Part shown: one piece after another, positions 1-10,519 of the stretch | Layout of the letters: every line of letters begins with the position of its first letter | Numbering within the stretch: position 1 is the first letter of the stretch | From: Nothophaeocryptopus gaeumannii | Taxonomy: Eukaryota > Ascomycota > Dothideomycetes > Mycosphaerellales > Mycosphaerellaceae | Assembly (NCBI GenBank): GCA_031771865.1 | Contig: JASISA010000036.1 | Coordinates: 620,001-684,000, forward strand | Direction of reading: 5' to 3' | Length of the DNA stretch: 64,000 bases | Made by a program: the position numbers and the translations under genes | Notes under the pieces: generated by a model | Database searches by the model: none | What the model was told of the DNA's origin: nothing | Seen by the model: only the letters and a program-made list of their open reading frames with translations

Positions 1-909
1 CTGAAAGACATTGAGAAGCACCTTCGACGGGAGAGCACTATAGTACCGACGAGGTTCGGCCCTACGATACCAGAATCGCCTGTCGTGGAAAAGAAGGAAA
101 AGAAGAGCCCCATCTCGCTTCACACCGATGTCGTTGTCACAATGGGCGCCGTCTGCTTCGGTGTTTATCCAAGCACCTTCTTCGACAGCCAGATGCTGAA
201 GCTGGAGGCAAACAACATCCAAGCCCGATTCGCCGTCGGACTAGAACGAGGCAAGATCACAAGCGGCCTCGGCATGACACTCGGGCAGCTCCAAGTCGCA
301 TTGTCATCGGTCAGACGTATCACAGCTGTACCGAAAGCTCTCGAAGTGACGGTCGACGAAGTCATCAACAGCGCTCTCAACGCCAAAGGCGGCATCATCC
401 TGCGAGTGCCCAAAGTCGTCGCTTCTATGCAGTCTTGGCAAGCGCCCAACTCCAACAACGTCGACTACATCTTCAAATCACTCTTTGATGGGAAAATTGA
501 CGTGGGTTGGAATCTGTCTCGCATCAACTTCATCAAGGGCATGTGGCAATCGCACTCGCGCGCGCTCGCCTCGCGACTCGGCAAATCGCTCCCTGAATCC
601 GCGGTCCGCATCACAGCCACCAGTGACTCATCCGAGAGCAGCGGCAAACAGACGGAACAGCAGCAACAAGAGAAAATCACTGCGGAAATCAACCTTCCCC
701 AGAGCAGGTATGAGTACCGAGCTCTGGAGCCACCGGTTATTGAGACGCCGCAGTTGAGGGACATGGGTGAGGCGACGCCGCCGCTGGAGTGGATTGGACT
801 GCAGAGGGACAAGCTGCCGAACGTGACGCATCAGATCATTATCGTGAGTTTGTTGGAGGTTTGTAGGGAGGTCGAGGATGCTTACGAGAGGATCTTGGGG
901 AGTTCGTAG
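1..909 (+). CDS. CSF1: Csf1-type bridge-like lipid transfer protein, C-terminal end (5' truncated)
   Basis: The frame is open from base 1 and ends at a TAG at 907-909, giving the last 302 residues of a much larger protein whose start lies outside the window. The closing segment (PPVIETPQLRDMGEATPP, then LPNVTHQIIIVSLLEV and EDAYERILGSS) is what I recognise from the C-terminus of fungal Csf1, the fermentation/flocculation-associated member of the bridge-like lipid transfer protein family related to BLTP1/Tweek. Family knowledge: these are very long ER-anchored hydrophobic-groove proteins that move lipids at membrane contacts and support GPI-anchor synthesis. A low-complexity Ser/Gln-rich insert (about residues 200-225 of the visible part) separates the two conserved blocks. 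No intron is needed here. Identification rests on remembered C-terminal motifs. Confidence 0.8.
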   Translation: MKDIEKHLRRESTIVPTRFGPTIPESPVVEKKEKKSPISLHTDVVVTMGAVCFGVYPSTFFDSQMLKLEANNIQARFAVGLERGKITSGLGMTLGQLQVALSSVRRITAVPKALEVTVDEVINSALNAKGGIILRVPKVVASMQSWQAPNSNNVDYIFKSLFDGKIDVGWNLSRINFIKGMWQSHSRALASRLGKSLPESAVRITATSDSSESSGKQTEQQQQEKITAEINLPQSRYEYRALEPPVIETPQLRDMGEATPPLEWIGLQRDKLPNVTHQIIIVSLLEVCREVEDAYERILGSS

Positions 910-1610
910 AAGGAGAAAGAAGCTAGGAGATGTTTCGGAGGAGTAGAGTGCTTTTTTTTGAGCGTTCTAGCGCGGTTGGCGACGGTTCACAGGACAATAC
1001 TTGCTGTCGTAGATGCTGTATGAGATTGCGGTGAACATTGCGGAGATAAATGCTTCATAATTCCATGTCGAGTAATTGCAGCCTGAGGCAGCCTTCACAT
1101 GCTGTGACTCACAAAGTATCCCGTTCATAGCAAGTCTCATCGAGACACCGCTGGAGAAGCATATGATGGACGTTCAGTTGATAGCGTAGAGATACTCTGA
1201 TGAGGTCGGAGGAGAAGTGAGAAGTACCGTGGGTGGAGGGGCGAGGCGGGCGAAGTGAGCGAAAAGTGAGATGGATGACCAATCAGAGAGGAGCTGTGCT
1301 TGGCGTGATCAAGACAGCACAGACGGCGGGCACTTGGGAACCCAGCAAAATCGAATCTCCCCGCTGAGTCTGTACACTCTCACCTCGACCTCTCCTCCAC
1401 CGCTCTGCCAGCACCGCCTTTGACAGGTAATATTATATAACCCAGACGACACCGCCGCCCTGCCGACTCTCGCTCACTTACTTTCCACAGGCAAGCTTAT
1501 CCTTCGAGGTCGTTCGTTCATCGAGAGCGCTCGAAGCGGGGCATACAGTGCCAGCGAAAACTTCTGAAAACACCCACCTCCCATAGACACCACCCGCCAA
1601 CACCGCCAAG
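910..1610 (+). promoter_or_regulatory. EF-2 upstream region with candidate 5'UTR intron
   Basis: No coding sequence is supported between the Csf1 stop and the EF-2 start. The last 300 bases carry long pyrimidine-rich tracts (for example 1370-1420), common upstream of highly expressed fungal genes. Bases 1427-1490 look like a leader intron: donor GTAATA, acceptor TTTCCACAG, 64 nt, close to the size of EF-2 intron 1. The AT-rich TATTATATAA sits inside this candidate intron, so it is probably not a working TATA box if the intron is real. Confidence 0.4.
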
Positions 1611-4250
1611 ATGGTGCAGTTCACGGTTGAGGAGCTCCGTAAGTTGGATATGCCGCTGTTGAAGAGTCGACAATCATGGCACATGCTGATACTCGACCGC
1701 AGGCGAGCTCATGGACAACCCGATCAACATCCGTAACATGTCCGTTATTGCCCACGTCGACCACGGAAAGTCCACCCTCACCGACTCGCTCGTCCAGCGT
1801 GCCGGTATCATCTCAGCCAAGAATGCCGGTACCGCGCGGTTTACAGATACCCGTGCCGATGAACAAGAGCGTGGTGTCACAATCAAGTCCACCGCCATCT
1901 CCCTCTACGGTACTCTCCCCGATCAAGAGGATCTGAAGGACATCCCAGTCAAGACCGAGAAGAACGACTTCTTGGTCAACTTGATTGACTCGCCTGGTCA
2001 CGTTGACTTCTCATCTGAGGTCACTGCTGCCCTCCGTGTCACTGACGGTGCGCTCGTTGTCGTCGACACCATTGAGGGTGTCTGCGTGCAGACTGAGACT
2101 GTGCTCCGTCAGGCGCTCGGTGAGCGTATTAAGCCTGTTGTCATCATCAACAAGGTTGACCGTGCGTTGCTCGAGTTGCAGTTGTCCAAGGAGGACCTGT
2201 ACCAGAACTTCTCTCGTGTCATCGAGTCCGTCAACGTCGTCATCTCGACTTACTTCGACAAGACTCTTGGAGATGTCCAGGTCTTCCCAGACAAGGGTAC
2301 CGTTGCTTTCGGCTCCGGTCTTCACGGCTGGGCCTTCACCATCCGCCAGTTCGCCAACCGATACGCGAAGAAATTCGGTGTTGACAAGAACAAGATGATG
2401 GAGCGTCTTTGGGTGAGTTTGCATACATGACAGGAGGGCGAGTTATCAGGAGCTAACAAATTTCACAGGGCGAATCTTACTTCAACCCCAAGACCAAGAA
2501 GTGGACCAAGAACCCAGAGGGCGCTGAGCGTGCCTTCAACCAGTTCTGTTTAGACCCCATTTTCCGCATTTTCGACAGCGTCATGAACTTCAAGAAGGAC
2601 CAGATCCCAGTGCTCCTCGAAAAGCTTGAGATCAAGCTTGTCGGTGACGAGAAGGACCTCGAGGGCAAGCAGCTCCTCAAGGTTGTCATGCGCAAGTTCT
2701 TGCCAGCCGCCGATGCCCTCATGGAGATGATGATTCTCCACCTTCCATCTCCAGCGACTGCCCAGAAGTACCGTATGGAGACTCTTTACGAGGGTCCACC
2801 AGACGACGAGTCCGCCATTGGTATCCGCGACTGTGACCCCAAGGGACCTCTGATGTTGTACGTCTCCAAGATGGTGCCGACCTCCGATAAGGGTCGTTTC
2901 TACGCTTTCGGCCGTGTCTTCTCTGGTACCGCCCGCTCCGGTCTCAAGGTCCGCATTCAAGGACCCAACTACATTCCCGGCCAGAAGAGCGACCTGTTCG
3001 TCAAGTCCATCCAGCGTACCATCCTGATGATGGGTCGTTACACCGAGCCAATTGAGGATGTGCCAGCCGGTAACATTCTCGGTCTCGTCGGTATTGACCA
3101 GTTCTTGCTCAAGTCTGGTACCCTCACCACCTCTGAGACTTCGCACAACTTGAAGGTCATGAAGTTCTCTGTCTCCCCTGTCGTGCAGCGATCTGTCGAG
3201 GTCAAGAACGCCAACGATCTGCCCAAGCTTGTCGAGGGTCTTAAGCGTCTGTCCAAGTCCGACCCTTGCGTCTTGACCATGATCAACGAGTCCGGTGAGC
3301 ACGTCGTTGCTGGTGCCGGTGAGCTCCACTTGGAAATCTGCTTGAAGGATCTTGAGGAGGACCACGCCGGTGTGCCTCTCCGTATCTCCGACCCAGTCGT
3401 CCAGTACCGTGAGACTGTCAGCGGTGACTCTAGCATGACTGCTCTGTCCAAGTCGCCCAACAAGCACAACCGTCTCTACATGGTTGCCACTCCTCTTGCC
3501 GAGGAGGTCTCCAAGGACATTGAGGCCGGCAAGATCACCCCACGTGACGACTTCAAGGCTCGTGCCCGTATTCTCGCCGACGACCACGGCTGGGATGTCA
3601 CTGATGCCCGTAAGATCTGGTGTTTCGGCCCAGACACCAACGGTGCCAACTTGCTCGTCGACCAGACCAAGGCCGTCCAGTATCTCAGCGAAATCAAGGA
3701 TTCCGTTGTCTCTGGTTTCCAATGGGCCACCAAGGAAGGTCCAGTTGCTGAGGAGCCAATGCGCAGCGTTCGCTTCAACATCATGGATGTCACCCTCCAC
3801 GCTGATGCTATCCACCGTGGTGGTGGTCAGATCATCCCAACTTCGCGTCGTGTACTTTACGCCGCCACTCTCCTTGCTGATCCAGGTCTCCTCGAGCCCG
3901 TCTTCTTGGTCGAGATCCAGGTCCCAGAGCAGGCTATGGGTGGTATCTACGGTGTGCTCACCCGTAGGAGAGGTCACGTTTTCGAGGAGGCCCAGCGTCC
4001 AGGTACTCCTCTGTTCAACATCAAGGCCTACCTCCCCGTCAACGAGTCCTTTGGTTTCAATGCCGATCTCCGATCCAACACCTCTGGCCAGGCTTTCCCA
4101 CAGTCCGTCTTCGACCACTGGCAGATCCTGCCAGGTGGTTCCCCACTCGACAAGACCAGCAACCCCGGAAAGATCGTCGAGGAGATGCGCAAGCGCAAGG
4201 GTCTCAAGCCAGAAGTCCCAGGCTACGACAACTACTACGACAAGTTGTAA
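1611..4250 (+). CDS. EFT1: Elongation factor 2 (ribosomal translocase)
   Basis: Three exons: 1611-1638, 1703-2412 and 2469-4250. The introns (64 and 56 nt) have donors GTAAGT and GTGAGT and acceptors CGCAG and CACAG. Joining gives 839 residues starting MVQFTVEELRELMDNPINIR, close to the usual fungal length of about 842-844. The GTPase motifs are clear: AHVDHGKST (G1), DSPGHVDF (G3) and NKVDR (G4). Near the C-terminus LHADAIHRGGGQ contains the His modified to diphthamide. EF-2 drives GTP-dependent translocation of tRNA and mRNA on the cytosolic ribosome. The first intron falls ten codons after the start, so an unspliced reading would wrongly begin at 1711. Codon use is strongly biased (C-ending codons), as expected for a very highly expressed gene, and this bias also produces a long meaningless antisense reading frame. 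Confidence 0.97.
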
Positions 4251-4876
4251 GCAACAGCAGCATGATGATCCCATTGCTGATGTCGAGAGTGGGATGTTGG
4301 ACGATACCCGGCGGAGGAGGATATCGAGCATTTGCGGGCGTCTGTTGCAGCGGCTGATACCAGGGTTACTGCAAATGGGCGGGCACGCCGCTAAGAACAA
4401 GCGCACGATACTTTTTGACGTTCTTGCGCACTTGATGAAATGAGAAAAGACTCGAAGATGGGATGGGTTTCTACAGGAAACGGCATGACTTTCATTTGTT
4501 ATTTCAACGGTCGCACTTGGTTGTCGTCCTAAAGATGATAGATAGCCAAAAAGTGGTTCAAAAGAAACTTTCGCTTTGGATCTCCCTGCAACTGCATGTG
4601 TGTGAAGGTGTTGGTGTTTGCTGTCAGTGTGCTTGGAAGATGATATGAGACAAGGATCTGGTCGATCTGCACCGCGACTTCCGCATTTGTACCTCCAAAA
4701 GCTCAATGCCAAGACCAAGATGAGCTCATGGTATCTCCTTTCGAGAAGTTCATGTTTGCGCCTGAAACAACTTGACAGCTTTACACTTATTACGACAGCG
4801 CGTCTAGAAATGGAGAATACAATCGACAGAGATAGCGGCATATACGTTCGATAGGGCGCAACGAGACGAGAAGGCA
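4251..4876. other. EF-2 3'UTR and upstream region of the permease gene
   Basis: No gene is supported in these 626 bases. The first part should be the EF-2 3'UTR and the second part the promoter and leader of the amino-acid permease. Short open frames here have no recognisable domains. Confidence 0.5.
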
Positions 4877-6739
4877 ATGCCTCGCGCTCCCGAAATGTCC
4901 CAACTCCGCCCTCCACGCGACTCGCTCGAACTCGCTAGTCTCGCTTCCTCCGACCACGACCTCAACGCGCGCGATTCCCTCGAATCGAGCGGTTCAAGAG
5001 GTCCGCCTTCGTCGAGAGGGAATCTTTCTGATGTTGGAGAGCTGCCTTATGGAAACGGACTAGGCAGACATGGAAGATCATACAGCGTTTCTAGCGCTTT
5101 CGATTTCAACGCTTCCCTTTTCCCGCTTTCTGCCACTGCGGGTGCTGGTGGGTATACGAGTCTGGGGACTCCGCAGACGCCGAACTTCGCGAATACTATT
5201 GAAGGAGGAGGAGGAGGAGCGGGTGGAGGAGGAGGGAGTCTGGAGAGGAACAAGAGTTTGACGTACCTCAATGGCTTATCTCTCGTCGTAGGCCTGATCA
5301 TCGGCTCGGGGATCTTCTCCTCCCCCGCGAGCGTCAATTCCAACGCGGGTTCTCCGGGGGCTGCGCTGATTGTCTGGGTTATTTCGGGGATACTCGCGTG
5401 GACTGGCGCTGCAAGCTACGCGGAATTAGGAGGTGCGATACCATTGAATGGAGGCGCACAGATTTATTTGAGCAAGATTTTCGGCGAGTGGGCGGGGTTT
5501 CTGTTTACGTGGTGTGCGGTTGTGGTGTTGAAACCGGGAAGTGCGGCGATAATTGCGATTATTTTTGGGGAGTATGTTGTGAGGGCGATTATTGGGGCGG
5601 AGGCGAGTGATGCGAGTGCTTGGATAAACAAAGGGGTGGCTCTTTTGGGTTTACTGGTGGTTACAGGATTGAATTGTGTCAGCACGAAGTTGGGAACCAG
5701 GAGTGCAGACTTCTTCATGTTTTTCAAGTTTGCGGCCTTGTTGGCTGTTACTGTTGCGGGGATTATTGTGGCTGTTACGGGATTGGGATATCATAAGGAG
5801 GCTTTGAGTACGGAGTGGAAGACTACGTCTTGGTTCGAGGGAACATCAATGTCCTCTTCCAAATGGGCCGTCGCTCTCTACGCTGGACTCTGGGCTTACG
5901 ACGGATGGGACAATACGAACTACGTCGTCGGAGAGATGGTCCATCCAACTCGCGACTTACCCAAAGTCATTCACACCTCCTTGCCTCTGGTCATCCTAGC
6001 CTACATCCTCGCAAATCTGGCCTACATTTTCGTCCTTCCCGCTTCGGTCATCAACAAATCCAACACCGTAGCCGTCTCCTTCGGGTCCACGGTCCTCGGA
6101 CCCCTAGGCTCCCTCCTCCTCGCCCTTGCAGTCGCAGGTTCCTGCTTCGGTGCCCTCAATGCCACGACCTTCACCGCCGGCCGTCTCGTCTACTCCGCCG
6201 GAAAAGAAGGCTATATCCCCGAACTATTCGGCACCATCGGTCTCTCCGACTCTGCCCAACGAATGCGTCTCCCTCGCCGCAGTACCCGCGCGAAGAAATT
6301 CACGTCTTTCGTCGCGGACGAACAGGGTTTCTTTTATACGCCCATTTACGCCATGCTCCTCAACGCCATCATCACAATCATCTACATCATCATCGGCGAC
6401 TTCACGACCCTCACCACCTTCTACGGCGTCGCGAGCTACTTATTCTACTTCGCCGCCGTGATGGGGTTAATTGTCCTAAGGGTTAAGGAGCCGGAATTGG
6501 AGAGGCCGTATAAGTGTTGGATTACGACGCCGGTGATTTTCTGTTGTGTGAGTTTGTTTTTGTTGAGTCGGGCGGTTTTTGCGAAGCCGTTGCAGGCGCT
6601 CGTTGTGGTTGGGTTTCTTGGGGTGGGGGTGCCGCTTTATTGGTGGAGGGTTGGTAGGAAGGGGAGGAGAGGGGGTGGGCGGAGGGGAAGAGAAGAGGGA
6701 GAGTCGTGGAAGTTCTGGAAACGATGGGGGAGGAAGTAG
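4877..6739 (+). CDS. APC-superfamily amino-acid permease (LAT/methionine-permease-like)
   Basis: A single exon of 620 residues. The first 130 residues are hydrophilic and Ser/Gly-rich with a poly-Gly run, a typical cytosolic tail. From about residue 130 a run of hydrophobic helices begins with LSLVVGLIIGSGIFSSP, the TM1 substrate-binding loop of the APC superfamily, followed by YAELGGAIPLNGG, a LAT-type TM3 signature. About 12 membrane segments can be drawn, and the C-terminus is a short basic Arg/Gly tail. A plasma-membrane amino-acid importer or exchanger is the likely role. The LAT-like signatures argue against the larger fungal YAT permease group, but the substrate cannot be read from sequence. 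A second in-frame ATG at residue 7 could also serve as the start. Confidence 0.85.
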   Translation: MPRAPEMSQLRPPRDSLELASLASSDHDLNARDSLESSGSRGPPSSRGNLSDVGELPYGNGLGRHGRSYSVSSAFDFNASLFPLSATAGAGGYTSLGTPQTPNFANTIEGGGGGAGGGGGSLERNKSLTYLNGLSLVVGLIIGSGIFSSPASVNSNAGSPGAALIVWVISGILAWTGAASYAELGGAIPLNGGAQIYLSKIFGEWAGFLFTWCAVVVLKPGSAAIIAIIFGEYVVRAIIGAEASDASAWINKGVALLGLLVVTGLNCVSTKLGTRSADFFMFFKFAALLAVTVAGIIVAVTGLGYHKEALSTEWKTTSWFEGTSMSSSKWAVALYAGLWAYDGWDNTNYVVGEMVHPTRDLPKVIHTSLPLVILAYILANLAYIFVLPASVINKSNTVAVSFGSTVLGPLGSLLLALAVAGSCFGALNATTFTAGRLVYSAGKEGYIPELFGTIGLSDSAQRMRLPRRSTRAKKFTSFVADEQGFFYTPIYAMLLNAIITIIYIIIGDFTTLTTFYGVASYLFYFAAVMGLIVLRVKEPELERPYKCWITTPVIFCCVSLFLLSRAVFAKPLQALVVVGFLGVGVPLYWWRVGRKGRRGGGRRGREEGESWKFWKRWGRK

Positions 6740-6839
6740 ATTATGTTGGTAGTGTTTTGAATAATAGATCATGTTGCTGTAAGGTTCCTTCTTGGGACGG
6801 TCTCTTTGGCTACATCTATCCGGATGCTCTCTATAGTGT

Positions 6840-7699
6840 TCATCCGCTGGTATGCTTTCGACAATGCCTTCGACGGCACGCTCGCTTCCTCCGCCTCTGA
6901 AGCGCGCACATCATTACACAGCTGCCATAAGTCTGGACCTGCGATGGTCCAGTCGCTTGATTCCAAGCTCTCAATGCCTGTTCCTCACGATTGCTGTTCC
7001 CGGTCGCAGCTGTTTCAGCTATTGCCCCCAGGGGCTCATCGCGACGCACTGCGAAAGAAGGTCGAATCGGCGCAACAAGCTCCGGCTGCGGCGTCTTGGG
7101 TCGATCTTTGGCCCTCCTGAGAACTCGATCTCTGAATGCAGCTATCCCTGAATCCGGCGGGGTCACTACGAGTGATGGAAGATCAACCACGCCCGGAGTC
7201 TCTCTTTCTGGCGAGGTGACTACGAGCGATGGAAGATCGAGCACGCCCGAAGTCTCTGTTTCTGGCTCAGTACGTCGTTCAGGCGGAGCATCAAGATTTC
7301 TCGTCGTCAGAATCTCCTCCCAATCCCACTCACATACCAACACCCTCTCGCCGTTGTCAACAAACGGTCCACCTACGTATGAAGACCAGGTGAATTGCTC
7401 GGATCTTTGGGGAGATGCTCTTGTTCAGAACCAAGCGAGGAGGATTTCTTTTCGGAATTCGAGGAAGGTGCAGCGGATTGTGCGTCGAACCTCCACTTCG
7501 AAGGTCTGCGAATCGGTGTTGGAGCGCAATTGCAGTACGAAGGTTCATGAGTGCTGTACGAGGTTGGAAGTGTAGGATGGAAGAGGTGCTTGGGTGGAAA
7601 GTGCTTCCTCGCAGGAGGGGGGAGACCAGCCTGAGACCATGGTGTTGGTACGTATTGCTGGTGGTTGAGAGTATAGGAAGGGTAAATGGATTGATGCAA
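6840..7699 (-). CDS. Possible hypothetical gene, structure uncertain
   Basis: Two adjacent minus-strand frames look protein-like. The upstream one (7699 to 7373) is Pro/Ser-rich and begins MHQSIYPSYTLNHQQY. The downstream one (about 7395 to 6840) reads SEQFTWSSYVGGPF, then VLVCEWDWEEILTTRN, an 18-residue tandem repeat (LPSLVVT core) and a basic tail. They are offset by one base. An intron from a weak GTGGAG donor near 7487 to an AAAG acceptor near 7404 would join them, but neither site is strong; a frameshift in a decaying gene fits equally well. A 194-codon frame on the opposite strand over the same bases is an alternative. I do not recognise a family. Confidence 0.3.
7162..7269. repeat. 54-bp direct repeat, two copies
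   Basis: Copy 1 (7162-7215) and copy 2 (7216-7269) are head-to-tail and differ at a handful of positions; both start GTSACTACGAGYGATGGAAG. The unit is 18 codons, so it keeps frame on either strand: on minus it encodes PSLVVT with an ER-E-TPGVVDL spacer, on plus TTSDGRS. A length that is a multiple of three favours expansion inside a coding region. Confidence 0.85.
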
Positions 7700-8113
7700 G
7701 CTTGCGAGTCGAGAACGAGGGTGCGGTATGAAGAGACTCTTATCTTCCTGCGATGCGTTGCGGAAGATTCTGCTGGGTGAGAACAGAGCTGACTGGGAAT
7801 AATGCTATAGGCTGGAACACAGAAACATCCATACCAATCAGCCAAGGACAAAAGCTAGTCAGCAGGAGCACGCTCGACTTACTTTTGACTGCATGCTATG
7901 GACACAAGTACTGAGGACATTTCCAACGTTGATACTACAGTCCCTAGAAATGGGAAGATGTCTTCATGGAAGCCTGGAGGGCTTGGGGACATTGCTACCT
8001 ACCTTGTCCTCATCAGAGATTGTACATAAGCCTCACTTTCTCCTGCAGTAAGTCCAGTTCACAAATCAGTCAATCATCCCATCATCCAATACACCCACCA
8101 ATACCAAGTCAAC

Positions 8114-8765
8114 ATGTCTTCCCAAGACTACATGTCCCGCCGCATCAACGCCTCAGCGCACTACCAATCCCCTGTCCCAACTCCCAACACTCCACCATCA
8201 ACCCCAGGCCACGCACTCAAACGCTCCAACGCTATCAGGATGCCGCTCTCTCCTCCCAAGGGCCTCAACCTACGGCACTCAACCGCCCTGCCTGAATACC
8301 AGGAACAAGGCCCAACTCTGAAGCGAAGCAACGCAGGCCGTCTACCGTACGCAAAACTGGAACCAGGAGAGATGGACGCCTTCCGTGACGGAAAGCGCGC
8401 GAAGATGATGGAAAGGAGGCTGGAGGACGCGTGTCAAGCTTGACTGTGCTGTTCATGAGCATGCGGAGGATGTGCTTAGGGCGAGAAGGTGGAGGAAGGC
8501 GAAGAGTCAGGGGGGATCTTCCGCGTCTTCTCAGGAGACGGTTTCGAAAAGGGAAGAAGGTACTGGACTTGCGAATGCGACTTCAGCAGTGGCGAACTTG
8601 GAAGGTGATGGTGAGATTCGATTGTCAAAGGCCGATTCAGTGGTGGATTCTACCTTCAATTTCTTGATGCAGGCGCATTTGAGGAAGGCGTGTGAGCCGA
8701 GTGTGTGTGAGCATTGCCAGGCTGAGAGGGACTGGACTCTTCCGGGCGCATACGGGTGCAAGTAA
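8114..8765 (+). CDS. Hypothetical protein, probably two exons
   Basis: The first exon starts MSSQDYMSRRINASAHY and holds two copies of a short motif, LKRSNAIRMP and LKRSNAGRLP, before a basic segment. That frame stops at 8443. A candidate 49-nt intron (8431-8479, donor GTGTCA, branch-like TTGAC, acceptor CTTAG) restores the frame and continues to a Cys-containing C-terminus, CEPSVCEHCQAERDW, ending at 8765. The spliced product would be about 200 residues, basic in the middle. The donor is poor, so a one-base frameshift in an ageing gene is the alternative. No known domain is recognised; the paired LKRSNA motifs suggest a small lineage-specific protein. Confidence 0.5.
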
Positions 8766-8900
8766 TACTGTCAACAGCATCGAGATTGAAATGAAGTATA
8801 GTCTTTTGGGTCGGAGGATGATTGGAAGGGATTTTGAAATTAGATACCCTGTACTATTATATTGATGTCGTACTATCATTTTGTCAGTTTCGCTCTTCCT

Positions 8901-10193
8901 TCAAATGTCCAAGATATCTCCCGTCATTGCCAGGTCTGTCAGTCCCATGTCTCCTCCCAAGGCAAAGGGATCTAGCATATCATCACCCAGCGCTCCAAGC
9001 CTATCCAACCGACGTGCGTAGCGGTCTCCCATCGGCAACTGCATCAAAGTGCGGCTAGCTGCGCTTTCCTCAAGGAGCAGTCTGTCAGGCTGTAGGCTCA
9101 AATCGTCACTCAGAAGGCCTCCAGTAAGGTCCAAGTCATCCACATGAAGCATGTCGTTCCGCATAAGCCTAGTATCGCACGACCGGCTGCGTGCGCCTGC
9201 GCCGAGAGAGCTCAGTCCCAGCTCCGCGCCTAATAGACCGTTTCTGTGCGAGGTGCGTCCTAGCCCACTGATACTGTCGGCAGGGTCACGGACAGCGCCC
9301 AGTCCAACCGCTGTCGACTCCAATCTCTCTGCGACCTCACGACCTTTACGACCAAGTCTCCTGGCTTGATGTGCGAGCTCAGGCCGGTACCTCAGAATTC
9401 TACGCAAACATTCATACTTCTCGTCTTCCCTCATCACAGCACGCAAGATGGCGTAGCACCATTGAGTGAGGGTGGCGATGTTCTCGGAAGCTGCGATGGT
9501 TGACGCATAGCGCATGAAGAAGTTGTACAGTACACGGCCTAATCGACCGCTCCGGTTGGTATAAGAGACTTCGGCGAGTGCGCGGAAAAGATGCTGGGCT
9601 CTACGGTGAACGAAGTTGGAGGTAGAAGTTGAAGTGCCAGTGCGATCGACTTGAATGAGCTCTTCGAGCCGCCTGAGAAAGGCCTCAGAGACCATTAGAT
9701 CCATCTCACCTCCGGACGTGCGTGACAGATGACGGAAGCTTTCATAGTAGACCTCGCGCAGTTCCTCTTCTCGCAGTGGATTGTATCTGCATGATGGATA
9801 GAGCTCGGGACACTCGGCGACGAAGCGGTCGATGAGGACATCTGTCTCGCAGTGCAGTCGTTCATGTTCTCGATAGAAGCGTGGAAGGAGGCAGGCCAGT
9901 CCACGTGGTTGGACACTCAGGACTGAGCGATGGGTGTCAAAGGGATCCTCGCCCAAAAGATCGCCGCTGTAAAGCGGCGAGAGTGCGCGGTTGCTATAAT
10001 GTCGTAAAGCCATATTTCGAGAGTTGTTGAACAGGTGTTTGAGGTCAGACGGGGACAGGGCTGTACTTACATGACATACCTTCCGCCACCGCCTTTGATC
10101 ATCAGGGACAGTAGCCTCACACGAGGCGGACACTGGCATGATCGGAGCGTGCGAAGCCATGCGAGCCATGGTTCCAGGTGTTTTGTGATACAT
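8901..10193 (-). CDS. Hypothetical protein, possibly with an upstream F-box-like exon
   Basis: A 430-codon minus-strand frame rich in Arg, Leu and Asp. The C-terminal third contains repeated LxDD/GD segments (HVDDLDLTGGLLSDD, then LGALGDDMLDPFALGGDM). Two good donors lie near its 5' end (GTATGT from 10079, GTAAGT from 10070) with an ATTATAG acceptor about 100 nt downstream, so an intron may remove codons around residues 40-60. Further upstream (10428 to about 10320) a frame reads GFVSLLPSIRDNIFRKLV, resembling the degenerate F-box/LPxxIRxxI start of many Dothideomycete proteins; an acceptor TGTGCAG near 10230 could join it. The full gene would then start at 10428. Function unknown; the F-box idea is inference. 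Confidence 0.55.
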   Translation of the reverse strand: MYHKTPGTMARMASHAPIMPVSASCEATVPDDQRRWRKVCHVSTALSPSDLKHLFNNSRNMALRHYSNRALSPLYSGDLLGEDPFDTHRSVLSVQPRGLACLLPRFYREHERLHCETDVLIDRFVAECPELYPSCRYNPLREEELREVYYESFRHLSRTSGGEMDLMVSEAFLRRLEELIQVDRTGTSTSTSNFVHRRAQHLFRALAEVSYTNRSGRLGRVLYNFFMRYASTIAASENIATLTQWCYAILRAVMREDEKYECLRRILRYRPELAHQARRLGRKGREVAERLESTAVGLGAVRDPADSISGLGRTSHRNGLLGAELGLSSLGAGARSRSCDTRLMRNDMLHVDDLDLTGGLLSDDLSLQPDRLLLEESAASRTLMQLPMGDRYARRLDRLGALGDDMLDPFALGGDMGLTDLAMTGDILDI

Positions 10194-10519
10194 GTCGAGA
10201 GTAACACCGAGCTGGTAGCAAACATCTTGGCTGCACAGCCCGTCCGTCAGTCAGTACGAGGATGAGGTCTCGTGATGATCTTCTGGGTACCACGACGGAT
10301 GTACGATGTACGATGGAGACATCGACGAGTTTACGAAAGATGTTGTCGCGTATGGAAGGAAGTAGGGAGACGAAGCCTGAGGCAGGAGGTCGATGTCGAG
10401 CGTTAGTCAGCCAAGCTCGGGCCGCCATTGGTGACGTAGATCAAGTGAATTTGATGCGCGTCAATCAATTACTCACCCTCACCCTCACCCTCTCCTGTCA
10501 GAGGACCCCGACAGGCACA

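Noticed and set aside
3484..4443. 319-codon plus-strand frame inside EF-2
   Set aside because: It is Ser/Arg/Pro-rich and out of frame with EF-2, a typical shadow of a GC-rich coding region.
2550..4916. 788-codon antisense open frame over EF-2
   Set aside because: It mirrors the strongly biased EF-2 codons (C-ending codons rarely make antisense stops), has no domain, and continues into the EF-2 3'UTR only by chance.
8431..8479. Frameshift instead of intron in the 8.1-kb hypothetical gene
   Set aside because: Not excluded, but a frame-restoring 49-nt intron with a usable acceptor exists, so I preferred splicing.
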